From: CALJDF01 sp038121105
GTDB lineage: Bacteria; Pseudomonadota; Alphaproteobacteria; SHVP01
Length of the DNA: 64,000 bases
Assembly: GCA_038121105.1 (NCBI GenBank)
Contig: JAYONB010000010.1
Coordinates: 79,956-143,955, forward strand
Direction of reading: 5' to 3'
Shown: positions 17,941-28,404 of the stretch, piece by piece
How the letters are laid out: each line of letters starts with the position of its first letter
Numbering within the stretch: the first letter of the stretch is position 1
Program-made: the position numbers and the translations under genes
The notes under the pieces: generated by a model
Database searches by the model: none
Told to the model about the DNA's origin: nothing
The model's input: the letters and a program-made list of their open reading frames with translations, nothing else

Positions 17941-19272
17941 TCATCCGGGCTTGCGTAAGCGCGAGACAAAAAAACCATCCATGCCGCCGCGATCGCGATC
18001 CAGGAAGGGCAGCGTTTGCAAATCGCCATCCGGATCGGGCGCACAAAGCCCTTGTATCTCGGTCGCCGAGATCGGCGCCCGTTCGGCCTCGTTCTGGTCG
18101 ACGAAAGTCTTGATGCGCTGCTTTCCCTCCTCGGGTTGCAGCGAACACACGGCATAAACCAAGTGCCCGCCCGGGCGTAGAAGGCGCCACGCCGCGGCCA
18201 GCAGTTCGCCTTGCAGTTTCGCAGCCTGCGCCACATCGGTTGCGCGCTTGAGCCAAGGAATATCGGGGTGTCGTCGGATATTGCCGGTGGCGGTACACGG
18301 CGCATCCAGCAGGATGGCATCGAAAAGTGTTCCGCCTTGTGGCCGCCACGTCCGAGCGTCGGCGGTAACCAGCGTCGCGTCCAGCTCCAGCCGGGTGAGG
18401 TTTTCCTGCACGCGCTTGAGACGGGCGCCATCGACCTCGACGGCGGTGACGGTCGCGCCAACGCTCGCCAGTTGTGCGGTCTTGCCGCCGGGTGCTGCAC
18501 AAAGGTCGGCGATCTGGGCGCTGCTTGGGTCGGCGAGCATCGAAAGAAGAACACGCGCCGGCAGTGACGCCGCGACATCCTGAACCCACCATGCACCTTC
18601 TTCGAAACCATCCAAGATCGGCACGTTGTGGGCTCGCGCAAGGCGCACCGTGCCGGGAACGAGGGTCTGCCCCTCCAGCCTCTCCGCCCAAAGCGTGGTT
18701 TCGTTAGGTTTGGCGATCGTCAAATCCAGCGGTGGCTCGGTCAGATGGGCCGCGGCAATTTCGGCTGCTGTTTCCGGGCCGTAGTGTTGCAGCCACGACT
18801 CCCAAAGCCAGTCCGGGACATTGACGCCCGGTGCCGTCACCGCATCTTCAGGCTGCGGTGCCATTTTTCGAGTGACGGCATTCACCAAGGGCCCGAAGCG
18901 TCCGGGGCACCGCTTGGCTTGTTCGACGGCGCAATTGACCACGGCGTGGCTGGCCGTCCCCAAGAACGCTATCTGCGCCGCTGCGAGACGCAAGATGTGC
19001 TGCACCTCGAGCGCCCTACGCGGCAACGGGCGTTGCAGCAGTTTGCCGATCATGGCGTCGATCTCGCCCAGGCGGCGCAGCGTCGTCATCGCGATAAGTC
19101 GGCCAAAGGCGCGATCCGCCATGGCCAGTTTGCTGTGTCGCCCGGTGGCGTCCTCCAGGATGTCGGTCAGCGACCGACCGTCGTCCAGAACCCCACGAAG
19201 GAGGTCGAGCGCGACATCGCGTGTCGGGAGGCCGGCGGTTTTTGACCGGGCGTGCCGGGTCGAGGGCGCCAC
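17941..19272 (-). CDS. rsmB: 16S rRNA (cytosine-967 C5)-methyltransferase
   Basis: This 443-residue RsmB/Sun-type protein has an N-terminal NusB-like helical domain (residues about 20-160: DVALDLLRGVLDDG, RALEVQHILRLAAAQ). The C-terminal SAM-dependent methyltransferase domain contains DLCAAPGGKTAQLA, ILLDAPCTATG and YAVCSLQPEEG. The two catalytic cysteines lie in DAPC and in VCS. It modifies C967 of 16S rRNA. It starts with GTG directly against the htpX stop with no intervening bases. Confidence 0.95.
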   Translation of the reverse strand: MAPSTRHARSKTAGLPTRDVALDLLRGVLDDGRSLTDILEDATGRHSKLAMADRAFGRLIAMTTLRRLGEIDAMIGKLLQRPLPRRALEVQHILRLAAAQIAFLGTASHAVVNCAVEQAKRCPGRFGPLVNAVTRKMAPQPEDAVTAPGVNVPDWLWESWLQHYGPETAAEIAAAHLTEPPLDLTIAKPNETTLWAERLEGQTLVPGTVRLARAHNVPILDGFEEGAWWVQDVAASLPARVLLSMLADPSSAQIADLCAAPGGKTAQLASVGATVTAVEVDGARLKRVQENLTRLELDATLVTADARTWRPQGGTLFDAILLDAPCTATGNIRRHPDIPWLKRATDVAQAAKLQGELLAAAWRLLRPGGHLVYAVCSLQPEEGKQRIKTFVDQNEAERAPISATEIQGLCAPDPDGDLQTLPFLDRDRGGMDGFFVSRLRKPG

Positions 19273-20109
19273 CTATTCCCAGGGGTCCGACAGACCGGCC
19301 AACCGGCGCAATCGGAGAATGCGCGCGCTGCTCGGCGGGTGGGTCGAAAGCAAACCAAGGACCCGGTCGCGCCGAGGGCCGAACCGATAGGTCTCGAATG
19401 CCCACGTTCGAGGTGCGGGCGTCGATTTCCCGAGATCAAGCGAGTCGATTCGCTCCAAGGCGTTGGCTATCCAAAGCGGATTACCGCATAGCTTGGCGCC
19501 AAGGCGGTCGGCACCGAATTCGCGCGACCTGCAGACGGCCATTTGGCCCAGCGCCGCAAAAGTCGCAAAGATCGTCATGATCGGTAGCGTGACAAGCCCC
19601 CCATGGGTCCCGGCCCAGATCGCGACGGCTCCAGCGCCCAATGTCCCGAAGCCAACACCCATCCCTACGGCGATCGCGGTCAAAAACCGGCCATCGCGCT
19701 GCACGATGTGGGCGATCTCGTGTGCAAGAACGCCGTATATCTCGCGTTCCGAGAGCGACGCGAGAAGGCCCGAGGACAACGCAACGGTCGCGACTGGGCG
19801 ATCACGTCCCGATGTAAAAGCGTTCGGGGCCTCCGAATCGACGAGAAAAAGGTTCGGCGTCGGCACCCCTGCCCGCATCGCTATCGTCCGGGCGATGGTT
19901 CGGATCGGCAGTTTCGGCCACCCGCTCAATCTTTGGCGGGCGAGCCGTGCGTCGGCCATCCGCCACTCGAGGGCCAGGCCGATGGCAACGACCGCCACAA
20001 GCGTGACGGTCAATGTCTGGAGCCAAGGCACACCGATATTGGCCGGCCCCGCGGTAAGGGTCATCGCGATGGCGCCTGAAAGCAGCGTTGCGGTACGTGC
20101 GTAGTTCAT
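19273..20109 (-). CDS. htpX: M48 family membrane metalloprotease HtpX
   Basis: ATG 20109 gives 278 residues beginning MNYARTATLLSG, with the first membrane segments at about residues 5-50. The zinc-binding motif is VLAHEIAHIVQRDGRF, and two more hydrophobic segments follow, with the third zinc-ligand glutamate in SREFGADR. HtpX degrades misfolded inner-membrane proteins from the cytoplasmic side. An open frame continues 14 codons farther upstream but would crowd the divergent DUF1674 gene and lacks family similarity. No heat-shock promoter could be recognised. Confidence 0.94.
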   Translation of the reverse strand: MNYARTATLLSGAIAMTLTAGPANIGVPWLQTLTVTLVAVVAIGLALEWRMADARLARQRLSGWPKLPIRTIARTIAMRAGVPTPNLFLVDSEAPNAFTSGRDRPVATVALSSGLLASLSEREIYGVLAHEIAHIVQRDGRFLTAIAVGMGVGFGTLGAGAVAIWAGTHGGLVTLPIMTIFATFAALGQMAVCRSREFGADRLGAKLCGNPLWIANALERIDSLDLGKSTPAPRTWAFETYRFGPRRDRVLGLLSTHPPSSARILRLRRLAGLSDPWE

Positions 20110-20191
20110 GTTCTCGATTTGTCGCCTTTTCGGTTTCCGACCGGCGGCCAAACCCCGATACTACAGACCTCCGAGACGCGAGGCGACAGCC

Positions 20192-20365
20192 GTGGAAAAA
20201 ACCAAAGCTGCGAAGACGCCGGAAGATACCGGGTCCAAGCAGGACAAGAGCGGGTCCAACGCCGCGAAAACAACTGCCAAACCCCCCGAGCATGGCGGCC
20301 CCAAGGGCTTGGAGCCGACGCGCTACGGTGACTGGGAACGCAAGGGCATCGCCGTCGACTTCTAA
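20192..20365 (+). CDS. DUF1674 protein, SDHAF4-like succinate dehydrogenase assembly factor
   Basis: This 57-residue protein starts with GTG 20192, preceded by GAGGCGA. A low-complexity Lys/Ala-rich N-terminus is followed by the conserved C-terminal block GLEPTRYGDWERKGIAVDF, which is diagnostic of DUF1674. In mitochondria the homologue (SDHAF4/Sdh8) binds flavinylated SdhA before complex II assembly; bacterial copies are thought to do the same. There is no sdh gene in the window. It diverges from htpX and its stop is 4 bases from that of the convergent acs gene. Confidence 0.85.
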   Translation: MEKTKAAKTPEDTGSKQDKSGSNAAKTTAKPPEHGGPKGLEPTRYGDWERKGIAVDF

Positions 20366-20369
20366 CCGG

Positions 20370-22307
<1,938 letters not shown>

Positions 22308-22428
22308 GCTGGTCTCCCGATTTGCCGTTATCCGGTCATTGTGGGGCGGAATTATCAGGGTGTCATTGCGTCAGCACAAGAAGCCCCACCGGGTAGGCGC
22401 GGCGAGATGCGCTCTATATGTTCACGCC

Positions 22429-23154
22429 ATGCAGCTAGCCCATTGCACTTGGCCCGATGTGGAGCGCTATCTAGAGCGCAGCACGGGCGTGCTGATCCCG
22501 GTGGGGTCGATCGAGCAGCACGGACCCACCGCGTTGATAGGGACCGACACGATCTGTGCTGAAGCGATTGCCGCCGCCGCCGGTACCGCCCTCGACGCTC
22601 TGGTGGCGGCGCCGATTCCCGTCGGACTGGCCGAACATCACATGGCGTTCGCGGGGTCGATGACCTTGCGCAAAGAGACGTTTGTCGCGCTCATCGAGGA
22701 CTACACGACGTCGCTCTACCGGCACGGATTTCGTCGGTTTTATTTCGTCAACGGGCACGGCGGTAATATCGCGACGCTGAATGCGACGCTGAAGAACATG
22801 AACGGCAACAAAGCCGCGCCGGACGCCGCCTATACCTTCGTCAATTGGTGGGCCGGGCCGCGCACGAAAAAGCTGCGTGCGGCGTGGTACGGCGAGGGAG
22901 AGGGGCTGCATGCTACGCCCAGCGAGATCGCCGTTACGCAAGCGGTCTTCCCGAACGCAACCAAACCGGTCCGCCGCCTCGATCCGGCCTCAACCGCAAA
23001 AACCATCGGCACTGCGGAAACCTATCGTGCGACCTATCCGGATGGACGCATGGGGTCGGACCCGGCGCTCGCCACGCCCGAGGCCGGCCGGGCTTTGATC
23101 GCTTCGGCGGTTGACGACATCGCCGAACACTACCGGGAATTCGTGGCGCGCTAG
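22429..23154 (+). CDS. Creatininase family protein
   Basis: I place the start at ATG 22429 (241 residues, MQLAHCTWPDVERYL); an upstream in-frame extension overlaps the divergent acs promoter region. The metal-binding motifs are present: PVGSIEQHGPTALIGTD (Glu, His, Asp ligands) and VNGHGGN, with a later Glu in TPSEIAVTQ. The family includes creatininase, riboflavin-pathway FAPy hydrolase ArfB and MftE peptidase; the substrate here is unknown. It converges with the Rieske gene and the two stop codons share a CTAG. Confidence 0.85.
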   Translation: MQLAHCTWPDVERYLERSTGVLIPVGSIEQHGPTALIGTDTICAEAIAAAAGTALDALVAAPIPVGLAEHHMAFAGSMTLRKETFVALIEDYTTSLYRHGFRRFYFVNGHGGNIATLNATLKNMNGNKAAPDAAYTFVNWWAGPRTKKLRAAWYGEGEGLHATPSEIAVTQAVFPNATKPVRRLDPASTAKTIGTAETYRATYPDGRMGSDPALATPEAGRALIASAVDDIAEHYREFVAR

Positions 23155-23495
23155 CCGACCGGATCGGTCGGCGGGTCGATCCGCACCGTCCCGTCTTCGA
23201 CGACAATAGGGATCGGCGTTAGGGGTTTGCCCAAGCACGGACCGTGAATGCACACACCATCGTCGATCCGAAACTTCGCACCGTGGGTAGTGCAATGAAT
23301 GTAGCGCCGCTCGTAGTCGAGAAATTCGCCTGGCGTCCAATCCATCGGCGCCCAGGCGTGCGGACACACGTTGGCGTACGCCACCAGTCCGTCAGCGTCA
23401 ACCGGTCCTTGCGGGCCACCGGCCGGCGGTCGCATAACGAACATCTCGAACGAATTGGCGCCCGACCCGAACGAAAACACCCGGCTGGTGCCCAC
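23151..23495 (-). CDS. Rieske [2Fe-2S] domain protein, start uncertain
   Basis: From GTG 23495 the frame gives 114 residues with both halves of a Rieske cluster site: CPHAWAP (Cys-x-His) and, about 24 residues on, CTTHGAKF (Cys-x-x-His). It looks like a small ferredoxin-type Rieske protein, perhaps an electron carrier for an oxygenase. The same frame stays open upstream for about 35 more codons that read like protein (LFPGAPEGRVDLCPASEIA) and run back into the EVE gene, but contain no ATG, GTG or TTG. The real start may therefore be unusual or lie at the GTG. Confidence 0.75.
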   Translation of the reverse strand: MGTSRVFSFGSGANSFEMFVMRPPAGGPQGPVDADGLVAYANVCPHAWAPMDWTPGEFLDYERRYIHCTTHGAKFRIDDGVCIHGPCLGKPLTPIPIVVEDGTVRIDPPTDPVG

Positions 23496-23572
23496 CGCAA
23501 TCTCGCTTGCCGGGCAAAGGTCGACGCGGCCCTCGGGTGCGCCGGGAAACAGACGATAATCGAACGGCGTGT

Positions 23573-23986
23573 TCAGGATTTCACGCCACCCATCTTGCAG
23601 ATCAGTTTCCAGGACTTGGCATCGACCTTCTGTACCGAAAGCCGCGACAGCCGGACCAACTCCATGTCGGCAAGTTTTGGTTCTTCTTTAACCTGCTTCA
23701 ACGTTACCGGCGTTTTCATCGGTTGTTCGGTCTTTACGTCGACCATCACAAAGCGACCGCTTTCGTCGGTGAAGTCGGGGTAGGCCTCTTTCGCGACGGT
23801 CACGATCCCGACAATCTGCCGCTCGCCGCCGGAGTGATAGAAGAAGCACTTATCGCCCTTCTTCATCGCACTGAGGTTGGCGCGTGCGGTGAAGTTGCGA
23901 ACCCCGTCCCAGTGTTCGACATCCTTCTTCACCTGGTCGTCCCAAGACCATGTCTCGGGCTCGCTCTTGATCAACCAATAGGCCAT
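23573..23986 (-). CDS. EVE domain (PUA-like) protein
   Basis: The 137-residue protein starts MAYWLIKSEPETWSWDD, the hallmark of EVE (DUF55) proteins, and continues WDGVRNFTARANL, GDKCFFYHSGGERQIVGIV and WKLICKMGGVK. EVE domains are PUA-like folds that bind modified bases in DNA or RNA. Stand-alone copies like this one are common housekeeping-type genes in proteobacteria. Its ATG is immediately followed on the upstream side by the YciI stop, so it belongs to the gpsA-side operon. Confidence 0.9.
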   Translation of the reverse strand: MAYWLIKSEPETWSWDDQVKKDVEHWDGVRNFTARANLSAMKKGDKCFFYHSGGERQIVGIVTVAKEAYPDFTDESGRFVMVDVKTEQPMKTPVTLKQVKEEPKLADMELVRLSRLSVQKVDAKSWKLICKMGGVKS

Positions 23987-24286
23987 CTAGCTCTCCGGTT
24001 TGTCCGCGCCGGACATCCACTGCCAGCGACGCACCGTAATCTGTTCGAACAGTCCGGCACGCGTGTAGGGATCGGCCTCGATGAACGCGCGCGCGGCGTC
24101 AATCGTATCGGCTTCGTAAACGATCAGGCTGCCGCATTGGGCATCGCCGGAATCGGTCGTCATTGGGCCGGCGGCACGCACGGCGCCGCCGGCCTTCCGA
24201 AAATGAGTGCGGTGTTCGTCCAACTTTTCCTTGCGTACCGCCCCGCGGTCGGGCCGATCCAGGCAAAAAATCGCGAAAAGCGTCAT
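23987..24286 (-). CDS. YciI family protein (copy 2)
   Basis: This 99-residue protein has the ferredoxin-like YciI fold pattern: MTLFAIFCLDRPD, an R...HRTHF segment containing the conserved His, GSLIVYEADTIDAARAFIEADPY, then an edge-strand ending. YciI proteins are small dimers; a His-Asp pair has been proposed as the active site, but their general function is uncertain. Here it directly abuts a paralogue on one side and the EVE gene on the other, forming a three-gene run with no spacers. Confidence 0.85.
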   Translation of the reverse strand: MTLFAIFCLDRPDRGAVRKEKLDEHRTHFRKAGGAVRAAGPMTTDSGDAQCGSLIVYEADTIDAARAFIEADPYTRAGLFEQITVRRWQWMSGADKPES

Positions 24287-24586
24287 CTAGCCCTTCGGGG
24301 CCCAGGCGCCGACCACCGGTTTGAACTCGCGCACTACGACGCTGTCCCAGACACCCGCGGCATGAAACGGATCGCTTTCCACCATCGCCTTTGCGGCGTC
24401 TGCATTGTCGGCTTCGACAACCAAGAAACTCGCTTCGCGGTCTTCGCCGGCCATCGGCGGGCAGGGGCCAGCGAGCATAAGCTTGTCCATGAATTTGCCG
24501 ATATGGCCCATGTGGGCTTCGTGGTTTTCTTTGCGTAAACGCGTGCCGTCGGCGCTGTCGGCGCAATAGATTGCGTAATAAGCCAT
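24287..24586 (-). CDS. YciI family protein (copy 1)
   Basis: ATG 24586 is chosen because it is preceded by GGGAGGACAACAA, a strong ribosome site; the frame is open well upstream but without family similarity. The 99 residues read MAYYAIYCADSADG, then EAHMGHI with the conserved His, and SFLVVEADNADAAKAMVESDPF. It is equal in length to its neighbour and clearly paralogous, so an old tandem duplication is likely. The two may form a heterodimer. Confidence 0.88.
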   Translation of the reverse strand: MAYYAIYCADSADGTRLRKENHEAHMGHIGKFMDKLMLAGPCPPMAGEDREASFLVVEADNADAAKAMVESDPFHAAGVWDSVVVREFKPVVGAWAPKG

Positions 24587-24675
24587 TTGTTGTCCTCCCG
24601 AGTTTTTGGATGACGCCAATGTAGCGGAAATGGGTGTCCAACGGCCAGGGACCGGCCCGGCCGCAATCCGTCGGG

Positions 24676-25674
24676 CTAACCGGTTTCCGCGCGGAACGGT
24701 CGGTTCAGCAAAGCTTCGATGGCGTCGTCGATCCCGGTTCCTTTGTTGATAACCGCATCGACCGCGCCGCAAATAGGTAAATCGATTTTCTTGGCGGTGG
24801 CGATCGCGACGGCGGCAGCGGCGGTGTAGGCACCTTCGGCAACCGACTTGCGAGCCCCCAGGAACTCCTTAGCTGCCTCCCCGTGCGCCAACGCGAGACC
24901 AAGCGAGTGGTTGCGCGATTTGGACGAGCCACAGGTGAGAACCAAGTCGCCCAGCCCGCTTAAGCCCATCAGCGTGATCCCCTTGCCGCCCAGCGCTTCG
25001 CCGAAGCGCAACATCTCCGCCAAGCCCCGCGTGATGACCGCGGCTTTGGCGTTCTCGCCCAATTCGCGACCCGCGACGATGCCCGCGGCAATGGCCAGCA
25101 CGTTCTTGAGGGCTCCCCCGATCTGTGCACCGATCACATCGTCCGAGAGGTAGGGACGAAACGTCGGGCTGCCGAGGCTTTCCGCCAAGTCGGTGCCGAC
25201 GTCTTCGTCGCCGCAGGCCAACGTCACGCCGGTCGGCAAACCGCGCGCCACCTCGTCGGCAAAGGTTGGGCCCGACAGCACCGCGGGGAGGGCATGCGGC
25301 ACCGTCTCATGCAGGACGTCGCTGAGGAGGGCATTGGTTTCGAGTTCGATGCCCTTCGCGCACAAAAGAACCGGCAACCCCTCGCGAATATGAGGTGCGG
25401 CGTCTTCGGCAACCGAGCGAAAGTGCTGCGTTGGCGCGACGAACAAGAGAGCTTCCGCGTCGCACGCCACAGCGATGTCGTTGGTGGCTCGAACATGCGG
25501 GTTGATCTCGACATCGGGCAGATAGATCGGATTGCGGTGCGTTGTATTGACCGCCGTGACGACTTCTTCTTCGCGTGCCCACAGCACGCAGGCCTTGCCG
25601 TTTGCGGCGACGACATTGGCAAGCGCGGTACCCCATGCGCCCGCCCCGATTACGCCGAATTTGCGGATTGCCAT
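24676..25674 (-). CDS. gpsA: NAD(P)H-dependent glycerol-3-phosphate dehydrogenase
   Basis: The 332-residue protein begins with the Rossmann motif GVIGAGAWGTALA. It then has LLFVAPTQHFRSV, CAKGIE, SGPTFADEVARG and GALKNVLAIAAGIV, where the catalytic lysine lies, and GLGDLVLTC. It reduces dihydroxyacetone phosphate to sn-glycerol-3-phosphate for phospholipid synthesis. It is read with the oxygenase-like gene and tsaD on the minus strand. Confidence 0.96.
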   Translation of the reverse strand: MAIRKFGVIGAGAWGTALANVVAANGKACVLWAREEEVVTAVNTTHRNPIYLPDVEINPHVRATNDIAVACDAEALLFVAPTQHFRSVAEDAAPHIREGLPVLLCAKGIELETNALLSDVLHETVPHALPAVLSGPTFADEVARGLPTGVTLACGDEDVGTDLAESLGSPTFRPYLSDDVIGAQIGGALKNVLAIAAGIVAGRELGENAKAAVITRGLAEMLRFGEALGGKGITLMGLSGLGDLVLTCGSSKSRNHSLGLALAHGEAAKEFLGARKSVAEGAYTAAAAVAIATAKKIDLPICGAVDAVINKGTGIDDAIEALLNRPFRAETG

Positions 25675-25677
25675 CGT

Positions 25678-26334
25678 TTAGGCCGCCACGGCGAGATTGA
25701 AGGCGATAGAAATGCGGTCGCCGTCGCCGTGGTACGGCCGCACGCCATGCGACAGCCAAGAGGGAAACATCAGCATCACGCCGGCGCGCGGGCTTAGCAG
25801 TTCCGTGGCGCCCACCGAATTTCCGCCCGGTCCATGAAAACACAAAGTGGGGGCATACATCGAAGGGCCCGCACCACGTGGATCCATAATAACGAACTCG
25901 CCGCCCAGGGATTTGTCCTCCGCGATGCCGCCGTCGTCGACGTAATAAACGCCAGACCAGAAACAACCGGGATGAACGTGAAACTCGTTGCTGTGCCCGG
26001 CGCGATTGATATTGGCCCACGCGTTGACCTGCCACTCGACATCGGAAGGTCGTCCGCTGCGGCTCGCGGTCATGCGATCGGCCAACATCCGCGCGCTTTC
26101 GATGATTTGTTCCGCGCCGCTGCCACCCCACTTGGGTAGATCGCGGTCGGAATGCCAGCCGCCGATATTGCTGTCATAGGTGTCGCGCGGCGCCTCTTTC
26201 TTTTCGCGCGCCAGAATCATCTTCTTGAGTTTCTTGTTGAGCTTGTCTGCATCCGGCAGCATCGCCATCGCGATGGGCGTGGGGAAGGCGTTTCGTACTT
26301 CCACCCGTTCGGGCATTTGCTCTTCGCTCAACAT
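25678..26334 (-). CDS. Putative 2OG-Fe(II) oxygenase (TIGR02466 type)
   Basis: This 218-residue protein has NINRAGHSNEFHVHPGCFWSGVYYV in its centre and PSWLSHGVRPYHGDGDRISIAFN near its end. These supply the HxH and distal His plus Arg expected of the double-stranded beta-helix oxygenases of the TIGR02466/2OG-FeII_Oxy_5 type. The substrate is unknown. It lies between gpsA and tsaD, three bases from the gpsA start, so it is probably co-transcribed with them. Confidence 0.75.
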   Translation of the reverse strand: MLSEEQMPERVEVRNAFPTPIAMAMLPDADKLNKKLKKMILAREKKEAPRDTYDSNIGGWHSDRDLPKWGGSGAEQIIESARMLADRMTASRSGRPSDVEWQVNAWANINRAGHSNEFHVHPGCFWSGVYYVDDGGIAEDKSLGGEFVIMDPRGAGPSMYAPTLCFHGPGGNSVGATELLSPRAGVMLMFPSWLSHGVRPYHGDGDRISIAFNLAVAA

Positions 26335-26369
26335 GAAACTCTCCTTATCCGCGTCCGGTCCCCTCTAGC

Positions 26370-27413
26370 CTAGGCTTTTGCGCCCGGCGCTGCAGCCGTG
26401 GCGTCGAGCGGCCAGCGCGCTCGGGGCGGCGTAGCGAAGTCGTCGGTCTGTCCCAGGCTTAGACGTTCTAGCCCGGCCCAGGCGATCATGACCGCATTGT
26501 CGGTGCACAGTCGCACAGGGGGCACCACCAACGTGAAGTCTTGGGCCGCGGCCTCGGTTGCGAGCCGGGCGCGCAACGCTTGGTTGGCGGCGACGCCGCC
26601 AGCCACCACAAAGGTGCGTGCCTTAGAATGGCGCTGTGCAAACCGCTTCATTGCGCGGCTGGCACGATCCGCCAACACATCGGCTACCGCGGCCTGGAAG
26701 GATGCGGCCACATCGGCCCGCCGCGTATCGGTCAGCGCGTCGGGGTCGCCGACCGCATGAAGAACCGCTGTCTTAAGCCCGGAAAACGAAAAATCGCAGG
26801 TCTCGGTGCCGGCCAGCGGTCGCGGCAGCGCAACGGCGGTTGGGTCGCCCTGTGCGGCGGCGGCTTCCACGGCGGGGCCGCCGGGAAATCCAAGTCCCAA
26901 CAGCTTGGCGGTTTTGTCGAAGGCCTCGCCCACCGCGTCATCGATCGTTGTGCCGATACGGCGATACCCCCCGACGCCGGTCACCTCCAGCAGTTGGCAA
27001 TGACCACCGGAAATCAACAGTAACAGGTAGGGGAATTCGACTCGGTCGGTCAGGCGCGCGGTTAGCGCGTGCCCTTCGAGGTGATTGATCGCGAGGAACG
27101 GCTTGTTGCGGGCTAGCGCAATTGCCTTGCCGGTCATCAAGCCGACCATGACGCCGCCGATCAGGCCGGGACCCGCGGTCGCCGCGATGCCGTCCAAATC
27201 GCCATAGTCGAGGCCGGATTCCGTCATGGCGCGCGACACGATCGCGTCGAGGTGGTCGACATGGGCACGCGCCGCAATCTCGGGGACGACACCCCCGTAG
27301 GGCCGGTGGTCGTCGAGCTGCGACAACACGATGTCGGATAGGATTGTGCCGTCCGCACCAACAACTGCCGCGGCCGTTTCGTCGCAGCTCGTTTCAATTC
27401 CGAGAACAGGCAC
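26370..27413 (-). CDS. tsaD: tRNA N6-adenosine threonylcarbamoyltransferase
   Basis: The 347-residue protein starts MPVLGIETSCDETAAAVV and contains NHLEGHALTARL (the two metal-binding histidines), PYLLLLISGGHCQLL and VAGGVAANQALR. These are standard TsaD/Kae1 motifs. With TsaB, TsaC and TsaE it makes t6A37 in tRNAs that read ANN codons; a tRNA-Thr is encoded 4.5 kb away. It diverges from hemC across about 50 bases. Confidence 0.96.
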   Translation of the reverse strand: MPVLGIETSCDETAAAVVGADGTILSDIVLSQLDDHRPYGGVVPEIAARAHVDHLDAIVSRAMTESGLDYGDLDGIAATAGPGLIGGVMVGLMTGKAIALARNKPFLAINHLEGHALTARLTDRVEFPYLLLLISGGHCQLLEVTGVGGYRRIGTTIDDAVGEAFDKTAKLLGLGFPGGPAVEAAAAQGDPTAVALPRPLAGTETCDFSFSGLKTAVLHAVGDPDALTDTRRADVAASFQAAVADVLADRASRAMKRFAQRHSKARTFVVAGGVAANQALRARLATEAAAQDFTLVVPPVRLCTDNAVMIAWAGLERLSLGQTDDFATPPRARWPLDATAAAPGAKA

Positions 27414-27465
27414 AGCAGGTCGATTTCCCTACAAAGAACGGCTGAAGTGCTCTACACCCGTGTTC

Positions 27466-28404
27466 GTGACGCGGCAAGGTGCCTCACCTCTTCGGATTGG
27501 AACACGCGGGTCGCCCTTGGCACTCGTTCAGGCGCACGACGTGCGCGACCGGCTGCTCGCCCATTCACCTCACTTGTCCGAACGCGGTGTCGCGATCGAG
27601 GTGATCAAGACCAGTGGCGATCGCATCCAAGACCGCAATCTTGCCGAGATCGGCGGCAAAGGCCTGTTCACAAAAGAAATTGAAGAAGCCCTGTTGGACG
27701 GCCGTGTCGATCTTGCGGTGCACTCGATGAAAGACATGCCGACGGTCCTGCCGCCGGGATTGTGTCTTGCGGTCGTGTTGCCGCGTGAAGATGCGCGCGA
27801 TGTGTTGATCTCAACCGAAGCAACAAGCCTCTCGTCATTGCCGCAGGGCACGATCGTTGGCACATCCTCTTTGCGCCGCAGGGCGCAACTGCTGCATCGT
27901 CGCCCGGATCTACGAATCGTCGATTTTCGCGGCAACGTCGATACCCGGTTGAAAAAACTCCATGACGGGGTGGCTGCGGCGACGATTCTCGCCCGCGCCG
28001 GCCTCAATAGATTGGGCCGCACCGATATCCTCGGCGACCTCCTTGCGCCCGAGGATTTTTTGCCCGCCGTCGCACAAGGCATCGTGACCGTCGAGTGCCG
28101 CGAAAACGATGCCGAGACCCTTGCCCTCGTGGCCCCGCTCGGCGATGCCGCGACCCAACAAAGCGCCGATGCGGAGCGGGCCCTCCTGCGCGAACTCGAC
28201 GGATCGTGTCGCACGCCGATCGCGGGGTACGCGGTTCACGACGATGGCGGGCTGTGGTTGCGTGGTCTGGTCGTCGCCCCTGACGGCGCCAAAGCCGTTG
28301 CCGGCGCGCGTCGCGGTCCAACCGGCGATGCGGCCGCCCTAGGTACCGACCTTGGACAGGAACTTCTGTCCAAGGCGAGCGATATACTGGCGTCGCTATC
28401 ATGA
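27466..28404 (+). CDS. hemC: Hydroxymethylbilane synthase (porphobilinogen deaminase)
   Basis: The enzyme begins around GASPLRIGTRGSPLALVQ; GTG 27466 (312 residues) or GTG 27460 is the likely start, since the frame upstream overlaps the divergent tsaD gene. Motifs include GGKGLFTKEIE, DLAVHSMKDMP, GTSSLRRRAQL and DFRGNVDTRL. The dipyrromethane-cofactor cysteine is in LDGSCRTPIAGY. It joins four porphobilinogens into hydroxymethylbilane in heme and corrin biosynthesis. The last four bases overlap hemD (ATGA). A 10-bp hairpin lies in the final codons. Confidence 0.95.
   Translation: MTRQGASPLRIGTRGSPLALVQAHDVRDRLLAHSPHLSERGVAIEVIKTSGDRIQDRNLAEIGGKGLFTKEIEEALLDGRVDLAVHSMKDMPTVLPPGLCLAVVLPREDARDVLISTEATSLSSLPQGTIVGTSSLRRRAQLLHRRPDLRIVDFRGNVDTRLKKLHDGVAAATILARAGLNRLGRTDILGDLLAPEDFLPAVAQGIVTVECRENDAETLALVAPLGDAATQQSADAERALLRELDGSCRTPIAGYAVHDDGGLWLRGLVVAPDGAKAVAGARRGPTGDAAALGTDLGQELLSKASDILASLS
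28350..28375 (+). other. Perfect 10-bp inverted repeat in the 3' end of hemC
   Basis: CCTTGGACAG at 28350-28359 is followed by a 6-base loop and its exact complement CTGTCCAAGG at 28366-28375. The structure lies within the last codons of hemC, 26 bases before the hemD start codon. There is no T run, so it is not an intrinsic terminator. It could modulate translation of hemD or protect mRNA. Confidence 0.6.
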
